Below, piece by piece: positions 15,566 through 22,873 of a stretch of 64,000 nt of DNA. Position 1 is the first letter of the stretch, and each line of letters opens with the position of its first letter. The DNA is from JAEUIE01 sp047602475 (lineage in GTDB: Bacteria; Planctomycetota; Planctomycetia; Gemmatales; HRBIN36). Position numbers and translations under genes: made by a program. The DNA lies in the NCBI GenBank assembly GCA_047602475.1, contig JASGHE010000006.1:434001-498000 (forward strand). The letters are read 5' to 3'. The notes beneath the pieces are model-generated. The model was not told where the DNA came from and made no database searches. It worked only from the letters and a program-made list of their open reading frames with translations.

Positions 15566-17192
15566 ATGGCCAAGCAACTACTCTTCACCAACGAAGCTCG
15601 CCGCAAGCTCCTTGCCGGCGCCGAAAAACTCGCCAAGGCTGTCGGTGTCACCCTCGGGCCATCCGGCCGAGTGGTCATCCTCGATAAGTCCTTCGGCGGT
15701 CCCACCGTCACCAAGGACGGCGTCACCGTCTCCAAGGAAGTTGATCTGGCTGATCCCTTCGAGAACATGGGAGCCAAGCTCGTCAACGCTGTCGCGACCA
15801 AGACCAGCGACATCGCCGGCGATGGCACCACCACTGCCACCGTCCTCGCTCTCAACATCTATAAGGAAGGCCTCAAGAGCACGACCGGCGGGGCCAACCC
15901 CATGTCGCTCAAGAGGGGCATCGATATGGCTGTCGAAGCAGCTGTCGAAAAGATTCACAAGATGAGCAAGGAATGCACCAAGAAGGACGAGATCGCCCAG
16001 GTCGGCACCATCTCGGCCAACAACGACGCAGCCATCGGCGAGATGCTCGCTGACGCTCTCGAAAAGGTCGGCAAGGATGGCGTCATCCAGGTTGAAGAAG
16101 GCAAGACCAACGACACCGAAGTCGATTTCGTCGAAGGCATGCAGTTCGACAAGGGTTACATCAGCCCTTACTTCGTGACCGATGCCGGTACGATGGCTGC
16201 TGAACTCGAAGACGCCTACATCCTCCTCTACGAAAAGAAGATTTCGAGCGTCCGTGATCTGGTGCCTCTGCTCGAAAAGGTCGCTCAGACCGGCAAGCCG
16301 CTGCTCATCATCGCTGAAGATGTCGACAGCGAAGCGCTGGCGATGCTCGTCGTCAATCGGCTGCGTGGCATCCTCAACGTCGCTGCGGTGAAGGCTCCCG
16401 GCTTCGGTGATCGCCGCAAGGCGATGATGGGTGATCTCGCTACCGTCACCGGCGGCAAGTTCATCAGCGAAGACCTCGGCACCAAGCTCGAAGCGGTCAC
16501 CCTCGCTGACCTCGGCAAGGCCAAGAACGTCCGCATCGAAAAGGAAAACACCACCATCGTCAACGGTGGCGGCAAGAAGGCTGATATCATGAAGCGGATC
16601 GAACAGATTCGCACCCAGATGGACGCCAGCGACAGCGAGTACGACAAGGAAAAGTTCGCCGAACGCCTGGCCAAGCTGACCGGCGGCGTCGCCCTCATCA
16701 AGATCGGTGCTGCTACCGAAGCCGAGATGAAGGAAAAGAAGGCCCGTGTGGAAGACGCTCTGCACGCCACCCGCGCGTGCCCGCGCTGAAGGCATCCTGC
16801 CCGGTGGCGGCGTCGCTCTGCTCCGCTGCACCGAAGTCGTCAAGAAGCTCGCCAAGGGCCTCGAAGGCGATGAGAAGCTCGGCGCTGAGATCATCTTCCG
16901 TGCCTTGTCCGCTCCCATCAAGCAGATCGCTGAGAACAGCGGCGTCGATGGCGCGGTGGTCGCTGACGAAGTCTTGTCGAATGACAAGGAATCAAGCGGC
17001 TACAACGCTGCCACCGCCGAGTACGTCGATATGTACAAAGCCGGCATCGTCGATCCGACGAAAGTCGTCCGCAGTGCACTGCAGAATGCCGCCTCCATCG
17101 CCGGTTTGATGCTCACCACGGAAGTGATGATCACCAAGATCGACGACGACGAACCCAAGGGTTTGGCGAAAGCCGAAGGCGTCGTCCGCTAA
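15566..17192 (+). pseudogene. groL2: Chaperonin GroEL (second copy), frameshifted
   Basis: The Hsp60 reading frame from ATG 15566 is normal (GPSGRVVILDKSFGGP, GDGTTTATVLA) until about 16776. There, an extra G in CGCGCGTGCC takes it out of frame after HATRA. Removing one base restores AARAEGILPGGGVALL and the rest to 17192. The full product would be about 541 aa, ending EPKGLAKAEGVVR without the GGM tail of the first copy. The tail difference suggests specialised clients. The single-base insertion in an otherwise perfect gene may be a sequence error. Confidence 0.85.
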
Positions 17193-17246
17193 AGAGCGAT
17201 CAACATGCGAGCCGGTCCCCGTAAGGGGCCGGAGTAAACAACAAGC

Positions 17247-17280
17247 AAGCACCGTGGATGAAGGTTCACGGTGCTTTTGT
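17247..17280 (+). terminator. Rho-independent terminator after groEL2
   Basis: GCACCGTG and CACGGTGC form a stem followed by TTTTGTGTTTG. A second GC-rich hairpin (GCCGG...CCGG) lies 40 bp upstream. Confidence 0.8.
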
Positions 17281-17340
17281 GTTTGTAGTTTCACAGGGAC
17301 ATTGGCTGATAGCCAAGGACGTAATAGAAGAATGCCGTTC

Positions 17341-17928
17341 CTACGTTCCGCCGGCAGCGATGACTTCTTCTGTCTCGTATTTAGACCCTGCCCAGGCAGC
17401 AAGCAGGTTGCCCAGCCAATCGATGGTACTTTCGTCTTCCCGCCAGAGTAACAACACAGGCCATCGATTACTGGATATCAGATAGAGGTCACGCTGAAAG
17501 GGCGCTTTCGTTCCTACATTTCGATGTGCCTTTTGAAGGAGGCGGGTGATCTGGTCCTTGGTAAACTGCAGGGTTTTCGTGCGTAAGGGATGATAGTAAA
17601 CCAAACGAAAATCGTGTTGCACCACTTCCATGACAGTACGCCCGAAAAACAACCACAAGATGTGGTAAAGAATTGCCAGGTCGATGAAGATCATCAGCGG
17701 AGCGAAAAGGAAGCATAGGACGCTGAAGAACTTGGTCATGTCGTCCATCATCCATAGCTGGATGGCAGAGCCGGTGACCAGGTAACAAAAGAAAGACCAG
17801 AACAGGAAGAGAAACAACAACCCAATCTTGCTGAACCAGTTGCCTGCATAACGATAGTCGAGACGGAAGGCCCCGTCATCTAAGTGAGTGACGATAAAAC
17901 CACGGGGCAAGTTATCGAGCGGTGACAT
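17341..17928 (-). CDS. Membrane protein, unknown
   Basis: The 195-aa protein (ATG 17928) has two strong membrane segments, IGLLFLFLFWSFFCYLV and FSVLCFLFAPLMIFIDLAILY, followed by a cytosolic beta-rich domain resembling a PH-like fold (LVYYHPLRTKTLQFTKDQI). No family could be assigned. Earlier in-frame starts were rejected because they add a polar stretch without a ribosome site. Confidence 0.65.
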   Translation of the reverse strand: MSPLDNLPRGFIVTHLDDGAFRLDYRYAGNWFSKIGLLFLFLFWSFFCYLVTGSAIQLWMMDDMTKFFSVLCFLFAPLMIFIDLAILYHILWLFFGRTVMEVVQHDFRLVYYHPLRTKTLQFTKDQITRLLQKAHRNVGTKAPFQRDLYLISSNRWPVLLLWREDESTIDWLGNLLAAWAGSKYETEEVIAAGGT

Positions 17929-18138
17929 GAATACACTCGCCAAATGACATTGGTACAGTGGAGGGCATTCTACGCTTTTCCAGGTCTGCGAACTTATGAA
18001 CATTGCTTCTTTGGGTCTAGAAACTCATCTCGCAGTTACAAACTGCCTGCCTCAACGTCGACTCACCATAGTACCACGAAGACACGCAGCGAACCCCCAC
18101 GAACCTGGTACAATCCTCTTGTGCATGGAGAAATCATC

Positions 18139-18360
18139 ATGTCCATCGATTGGAAAAACGTCATCACCTTGAACCCGAAGGTGCTTGCAGGCAAGCCGAC
18201 GATTCGTGGGTTGCGGATCAGCGTTGAACAGGTTCTGCGATCCATGAGCAGCGGCATTTCAGAAGCGGAGATTCTGCGCGAATATCCCGACCTCCAAGCA
18301 GGCGACATTGCAGCTTGCCAAGCCTATGCAGCGGACTTGGTCGCCACGGAGCGTGTTTAG
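18139..18360 (+). CDS. DUF433 domain protein (VapB-like antitoxin)
   Basis: The 73-aa protein shows the DUF433 core PKVLAGKPTIRGLRISVEQV, then GISEAEILREYPDLQAGDIAACQAYA, a small winged-helix-like DNA-binding fold typical of antitoxins. The cognate PIN-type toxin is not adjacent. ATG 18139 begins MSIDWKNVITLNP, the usual family start, with GGAG upstream. Confidence 0.85.
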   Translation: MSIDWKNVITLNPKVLAGKPTIRGLRISVEQVLRSMSSGISEAEILREYPDLQAGDIAACQAYAADLVATERV

Positions 18361-18375
18361 CTAGTTCTTTTGTCT

Positions 18376-18567
18376 TAGTCCCGGAGGGACGTTGGTTAGT
18401 AGCCAGGGGCGCAAGCCCCTGGAGAAGTCAAAAGGTGAGTTGAGCCCCGGAGGGGCGATGGTGGCAAGGCCCACGTCACCATCGCCCTTCCAGGGCTCTG
18501 CTTTTAGAACATGCTTACCAGGGGCTTGGCGCCCTGGCTACTGGCCATCGCCCCTCCGGGGCTAAAA
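18376..18567 (+). repeat. Left copy of a ~192-bp structured repeat flanking an IS200-like gene
   Basis: A chain of palindromes: TAGTCCCGGAGGGACG, AGGGGCGCAAGCCCCT, GCCCCGGAGGGGC, GATGGTGGC...GTCACCATC, and CCAGGGGCTTGGCGCCCTGG, ending GCCCCTCCGGGGCTAAAA. It is about 80% similar by eye to the direct copy at 19058. Confidence 0.8.
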
Positions 18568-18600
18568 CCCATTCAAGGATGTTCCGATAGGAACCAAACC

Positions 18601-19047
18601 ATGCCCTCCACCTACACCAAACTCTACTACCACATCATCTACTCCACCAAAGAACGTCGCCCTTTGATTGAAGCTGATTGGGAAAAGCGACTCTACGAGG
18701 TGATTGGCGGAATCGTGAGAGATAATAAGGGTGTCTTGCTCGCTGCAGGGGGTATGCCGGATCATGTTCATCTCCTCATCAGTTGTCGCCCCACCGTGGC
18801 TCTCTCGTCACTACTTCGAGACATCAAGAGTAACTCCTCGAACTGGGTTCATGAACAATTCACCAAAGACTTCGCCTGGCAGGAAGGGTACAGTGCTTTC
18901 ACGGTCAGCCATTCCGGAACCGCCGATGTGAAGGAATATCTTGCTCATCAGAAAGAGCATCATCGCAAACGTGATTACAAGGAAGAGTTACTGGCGATGC
19001 TTAAACTGAATGAAGTGGAGTTTGATGAGCGGTATGTGTTTCATTAG
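18601..19047 (+). CDS. tnpA: IS200/IS605-family Y1 transposase
   Basis: The 148-aa single-domain HUH transposase has MPSTYTKLYYHIIYSTKERR at the start, the HUH metal motif in MPDHVHLLIS (about residue 57-66) and the helix with the catalytic Tyr in VKEYLAHQKEHH. Length matches IS200 TnpA. These enzymes move single-stranded DNA by recognising subterminal hairpins. The two long structured repeats on either side are therefore likely substrates or element ends. No TnpB is present. Confidence 0.9.
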   Translation: MPSTYTKLYYHIIYSTKERRPLIEADWEKRLYEVIGGIVRDNKGVLLAAGGMPDHVHLLISCRPTVALSSLLRDIKSNSSNWVHEQFTKDFAWQEGYSAFTVSHSGTADVKEYLAHQKEHHRKRDYKEELLAMLKLNEVEFDERYVFH

Positions 19048-19057
19048 CTAACTGGTT

Positions 19058-19252
19058 TTGATTCCCGGGGGACGTCGGTCAGTAGCCAGGGGCGTAAGCC
19101 CCTGGGAGAAGTCAAATGATGGGTGGAGCCTCTGAGGGGCGATGGTGGCAAGGAGTAAGTCACCATCGCCCTTCCAGGGCTCTATCTTTACAACATCCTT
19201 TCCAGGGGCTTGTGCCCTGGCTACTGACCATCGCCCCTACCGGGGCTAAAAG
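19058..19252 (+). repeat. Right copy of the ~192-bp structured repeat
   Basis: Same order of palindromes as the copy at 18376 (CCCGGGGGACG, CAGGGGCGTAAGCCCCTG, GATGGTGGC...GTCACCATC, CCAGGGGCTTGTGCCCTGG, CCGGGGCTAAAA), in the same orientation, so the transposase lies between direct repeats. Confidence 0.8.
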
Positions 19253-19273
19253 ACTGCGTTCGGGAATATCCTC

Positions 19274-19483
19274 ATGAGTGAATCAACAAATACGAATAGA
19301 ACCAATGGAGATGATTTTGCAGCGAAGGCATTACGTTCCTTCCAGCGAGCCGTCCGTAAGGTCTACGAAGAACGAGCCGCACAGAACGAAACCGTCAGCA
19401 TCTGGCGTGATGGCAAGGTGATGATCCTGCCGGCCAAAGACCTACTTCGTGAATTGAACGAGAATACCGAGCCGAGCCGTTAA
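19274..19483 (+). CDS. Small protein, unknown
   Basis: The 69-aa protein has an Asn/Thr-rich start, then a helix FAAKALRSFQRAVRKVYEE and a beta-hairpin-like TVSIWRDGKVMILPAKDLL. It resembles small antitoxin-like or accessory proteins common in planctomycetes, without a firm family. The start ATG lies directly after the structured repeat. Confidence 0.5.
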   Translation: MSESTNTNRTNGDDFAAKALRSFQRAVRKVYEERAAQNETVSIWRDGKVMILPAKDLLRELNENTEPSR

Positions 19484-19569
19484 ACCACTTTTCGCTTTTC
19501 CCCACCCTCTCCTCCCCGCCATCGTGGTCACCGTATAATACGGTAGAACAGACAAGGGAGTCGTCAGCC

Positions 19570-19788
19570 GTGGATCAACCACATCAGTCGAAGAATGAGC
19601 CGGTGCCCCAGTTTCGGGTGAACTTTGACCCGCTGGAGTTGCCGTTCACCTGTACCCTTTCCGGTGTTCCTCAGAAGCTGGCAACAGCGACCGTGCTTGA
19701 TTCAGGCTACGTGATGATCGATCCCGAATCCCGTCAGGCCATCTTCGTCGTTATCAGCAACGACGATACTACCGTTGATTTTGAGTAA
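19570..19788 (+). CDS. Small protein, unknown
   Basis: The 72-aa protein starts at GTG 19570 after an AGGGAG motif. It is beta-rich (FRVNFDPLELPFTC, TATVLDSGYVMID) with a final AIFVVISNDDTTVDFE. It overlaps the convergent gene by 20 bp. No family recognised. Confidence 0.5.
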   Translation: MDQPHQSKNEPVPQFRVNFDPLELPFTCTLSGVPQKLATATVLDSGYVMIDPESRQAIFVVISNDDTTVDFE

Positions 19789-20536
19789 GCTCCTGCTTCA
19801 CTCGAACCACTTCCTGCACCAGTTTCTGCAGAGCCTCCTCTTCGGTGCTGCCACGCACCTTGATCGGTGCCAGGTTGCCGGTGAAGTTGCACTCGTACTG
19901 AATACCTTCAGCTAGTCTTTCCCGATGACAGCTTCGTGCACCCTGACGATCAAGCCAGGCGGTGACGGTGCCCAGATCATAACGATCGGGCAACGCTACC
20001 GTGGCAACCGGCGTAGGCTTGGCACCCACAGCTACGATGCCCATCTCATCCGGTGAAGGAATACGAATCGGCTTCCAGCCTGGTGAAGATGGTGCCGCTG
20101 GGGCAGGGGCTCGAGTCATCAACTGTTCCGGAGCTGCGCCACGAACCACGGGTTGACGCGGCTCTTTCACTGCGGCAGAGGTGGGTCGCTTCAGCATATC
20201 AGGAATAGCAGGCAGACGATCACCGGAAGCATAAGCACGCCCAGCCTGATTAGCGGGTTGCTGTTGCAACATCTGTTGCTGAGATTGTTGAACGTAGCCC
20301 TGCTGCGGCTGACCATAGTAAGGCTGCTGTTGCTGAGCATACCCTTGTGGCATACCACCCTGCATCTGCTGGGGGTAACCAGGCTGCTGGTACATCTGCT
20401 GAGGCATCATCTGCATCATTCCCGGCGAACCACCGGGCGGGCAGGCTCCTTGTGTCCCTCAGGTCTGGGCTTCGATCCGTCCGTAGATCATCACAAAGCT
20501 CAGTACGGTCAGAAACGAGCGGGTCGTTCGAATCAT
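19769..20536 (-). pseudogene. Secreted Gln-rich protein with an in-frame stop
   Basis: From ATG 20536, with GGAGG 9 nt upstream, the frame encodes a signal peptide (MIRTTRSFLTVLSFVMIY). It meets TGA at 20459-20461 right after the signal (codon 26) and then stays open in the same frame to 19769. The body has a Gln/Pro/Gly/Tyr-rich segment (about 40 to 95), a Pro/Ala linker and a C-terminal domain with a Cys pair (GARSCHRERLAEGIQYECNF). One C-to-T change (CGA to TGA) explains the stop. Translation could also restart at Met 20419 without the signal. Family unknown. Confidence 0.55.
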
Positions 20537-20544
20537 GGGGCACG

Positions 20545-20605
20545 CCTCCCTGCGTGTGATGGTAGTCATCATGCTTTGCGGGAAGCGTGATGGTGGCCAT
20601 CAAGA
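20545..20605. repeat. Degenerate REP palindromes
   Basis: GATGGTAGTCATCATGC and AAGCGTGATGG match the GATGGTAGTCATCACGC variant of the REP family seen at 31552 and 32289. The hairpin core is decayed. The partner REP is at 20801. Confidence 0.5.
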
Positions 20606-20698
20606 GGGCGTGGAGATAACAGAATGTTCTGGGAGGCCAAGGCCAACTGCGCCGTTTTGTAAAAAGGGGGACATTGATTGCAAGAATGACAAACGAAA

Positions 20699-20723
20699 CA
20701 ACCCCAGCTCGAAACTGGGGTTG
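20699..20723 (-). terminator. Rho-independent terminator
   Basis: CAACCCCAG and CTGGGGTTG form a 9-bp stem with loop CTCGAAA. On the minus strand TTTCGTTTGTC follows. It lies downstream of the minus-strand gene at 20826. Confidence 0.7.
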
Positions 20724-20800
20724 ACGGATTTCGTAAATGCGGCTTGCGAGTAGTAGTTGCTGCTACCAGACGTGACATAGGTAAGTCACTTGCTCGGCAT

Positions 20801-20828
20801 CCATCACGACGGAGCGTGATGGTAACTA
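20801..20828 (-). repeat. REP palindrome
   Basis: CCATCACGACGGAGCGTGATGGTAAC is the inverted REP hairpin. It abuts the TAG stop of the gene at 20826. Confidence 0.65.
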
Positions 20829-21236
20829 GGGCGCACCGAAGGTCACCTGCTGAATCTTCCAGGTCTTCCCTTCCTTGCCGAAGTTGATCCCGACCTTGAC
20901 CTTCTTTTCCTTGTCGAAATCCACCTGAAGGATAAGTAGTGTGATGTCATCAGCAGTCACGCTGCCCTCTTTCACAAAGGTGTGGCTCTTGTAGTCGCCA
21001 TACTTGTCCTTGTGGGGTTTGACGAGGGCAGGGTAGAGCTGCTCAGCCATGCCTTTGAAGGCATCGATATAGTTTTCGAAGCATCCCTTGGCATCGCCCT
21101 TGTTGTAAGCCTTGAAGAATTTCTCCATGATGGCTTCCTGATCTTTGAACTCCTTGGGCGTGTCAGCCAGAGCGGGCGTGGTGAACACGGCAGTACACAG
21201 CAGTGTGCCGACAGCCAGGGATGCGAACCATTGCAT
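20826..21236 (-). CDS. Secreted NTF2-like protein (DUF3887-like)
   Basis: The 136-aa product starts MQWFASLAVGTLLCTAVFTTPALA, a clear signal peptide. It is followed by an NTF2-like alpha+beta domain: AIMEKFFKAYNKGDAKGCFENY, VTADDITLLILQVDF and a final WKIQQVTFGAP strand. This is typical of small secreted DUF3887-type domains of unknown ligand. ATG 21236 has AAGGAG 7 nt upstream. The stop abuts a REP palindrome. Confidence 0.7.
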   Translation of the reverse strand: MQWFASLAVGTLLCTAVFTTPALADTPKEFKDQEAIMEKFFKAYNKGDAKGCFENYIDAFKGMAEQLYPALVKPHKDKYGDYKSHTFVKEGSVTADDITLLILQVDFDKEKKVKVGINFGKEGKTWKIQQVTFGAP

Positions 21237-21301
21237 GGGGGATCTCCTTATTGTTAGATTATTGAACCTGATGAACATGATGGGGGAGAAGATGGAAGAG
21301 T

Positions 21302-22333
21302 TCAAGTCCTCAGCCCCTCCGCCATCCTCAGCAGCACCCGATCCTTCACAAACACCTGCTCCAGCAGCTCACGCCCCTGTTTGGTGGCGACCTGTTGTTC
21401 CAGATAATTCTCCCCCATCAATTGTGGCAACGAAGCCTTCTCACCGGTCAGCCGCAACAATTGTTCCATCGTCATCGTCCACTCGGCACGATCCTTGATC
21501 ACGCCCAGTCGATCAATGGCATAGCTCAAAGCATAAAGCAGAGGGGCGGGAACACGGATCGGCACATCGTCCGCCTCCGGTTCGGGCAACTTGTTGAAGG
21601 GGTTCTCGACAATGTCCTTCGTCAGGTAACGATCCCAATTCTCCGGAGCCTTGGCGTTTCGATCCAAAACAAACCCGCCTTCGACGGCGGTGAAGTAGAT
21701 GCTCACCCAGCGCACTTCCCGCCGGGCCTTGTGCAGCCCATTTTCGATGTCATTGAGATCGAGCTGCTGAATCGCTTCGTCGATATCGTGTAGTTCATTC
21801 TCCAACCACTGAGCCAGGACGTGCGATTCCTTCTTCGGCGAATACCACTCCACCTTCTTGAGCTTCCGGTTGAACTTCGCTGGCAAGAGCTCCGCATCGA
21901 GATGATACCGGCACGCCACCCAGTCATGAGCTTCGACCCAGGCCCAGGTGCGGCCACACGCTTCGATGTACCGGTCCCGTGCCAGCAACGTCACCCCGGC
22001 CGGCATCGACCAGTCATGACACTTCTTGGCCACCGCCAGCCAGTAATCCATTGAACCCAGAGCATCTTCGATGATCTTGCTTTCGAGCCGAATCCGGGCG
22101 AAGAGTTTGTGGTCGAGATCGAGATGTTCGTACACCCGGCCCAGAGCTTCGAGCATAAAGAGCGGAGTGCGGGCGTTGTACTGGAAGAACACCTGAGCCA
22201 ACAGCGCCGAGCCTTTGCTGGCCATCGCATCATCGAGAAGCTGTTGCACTTTCTTCAGATGCCTGGTGAATCGCCGCCGCGCGTGAGGGCCTTTAAGGGG
22301 AGCTTCTTTAATCACCGCTGGAGCATTTGACAT
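21302..22333 (-). CDS. Conserved cytosolic helical protein, unknown
   Basis: The 343-aa protein has no signal or membrane segments. It is helix-rich with many Trp and charged residues (WLAVAKKCHDWS, RTWAWVEAHDWVACRYH, KKVEWYSPKKESHVLAQWLENEL). I recognise no domain. A GAAGG motif precedes ATG 22333. It lies between an NTF2-like gene and a sigma factor, but intergenic gaps do not force an operon. Confidence 0.6.
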   Translation of the reverse strand: MSNAPAVIKEAPLKGPHARRRFTRHLKKVQQLLDDAMASKGSALLAQVFFQYNARTPLFMLEALGRVYEHLDLDHKLFARIRLESKIIEDALGSMDYWLAVAKKCHDWSMPAGVTLLARDRYIEACGRTWAWVEAHDWVACRYHLDAELLPAKFNRKLKKVEWYSPKKESHVLAQWLENELHDIDEAIQQLDLNDIENGLHKARREVRWVSIYFTAVEGGFVLDRNAKAPENWDRYLTKDIVENPFNKLPEPEADDVPIRVPAPLLYALSYAIDRLGVIKDRAEWTMTMEQLLRLTGEKASLPQLMGENYLEQQVATKQGRELLEQVFVKDRVLLRMAEGLRT

Positions 22334-22375
22334 GGGCGTGCCTTCGTTGAATGGGGCAGCCTCATTGTATATGTG

Positions 22376-22873
22376 TTACTGACCTTCTCCGAGTTTCACC
22401 TGCAGCCACGCCCGGGCATACCGCCACATGCGGTCGGCGGTGGCCGGGGAGATGCCCAGCACCTGAGCGGCCTCGTCTCCGGAGAGGCCGATGATGAAAC
22501 GGAGTTCGACCAGTTTGGCGTGTTCGGGTTTCTCTTTTGATAGTTCAGAGAGAGCCTCATCCAGGGAGAGGAGTTGTTCATCAGGCATGCTGTCCGGCGC
22601 GTCATCGAGCGTCACCCGCTGCCCGCCATCTCGTTTCTTCGTCATCTTGGCCCGGGCCCGGTCGACGAGGATGCGGCGCATGGCCGTGGCAGCAGTGCGG
22701 AAGAAATGGCTGCGGTCGTTGAAACCCATCGACGCTTCAGAGATCCGCAGCCAGGCTTCATGCACCAGGGCGGTGGCGCTCAGCGTCTGCCCCGGCTGCT
22801 CGCTTTTCAGCTTCGCCGTGGCGAGCCTGCGCAGTTCGGTATAGACCTGGGGCAGAAGTTCGTCGGGCGTCAT
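22376..22873 (-). CDS. ECF-family RNA polymerase sigma factor
   Basis: The 165-aa sigma-70-like factor has region 2 (LSATALVHEAWLRI, RSHFFRTAATAMRRILVDRAR) and region 4 (LVELRFIIGLSGDEAAQVLGISPATADRMWRYARAWL). The SHFF...MRRILVDRAR pattern is that of the planctomycete ECF group linked to Ser/Thr kinases. Its start overlaps the 3' neighbour in the ATGA manner: the kinase stop and sigma start share four bases, so sigma and kinase genes are translationally coupled. No anti-sigma factor is seen. The kinase probably controls the sigma factor. Confidence 0.9.
   Translation of the reverse strand: MTPDELLPQVYTELRRLATAKLKSEQPGQTLSATALVHEAWLRISEASMGFNDRSHFFRTAATAMRRILVDRARAKMTKKRDGGQRVTLDDAPDSMPDEQLLSLDEALSELSKEKPEHAKLVELRFIIGLSGDEAAQVLGISPATADRMWRYARAWLQVKLGEGQ

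Noticed and set aside
15578..16987. 469-codon minus-strand open frame opposite groEL2
   Set aside because: Asp/Gly/Leu-rich translation that mirrors groEL codon use. groEL is certain on the plus strand. The same applies to the minus-strand frame at 13255-13884.
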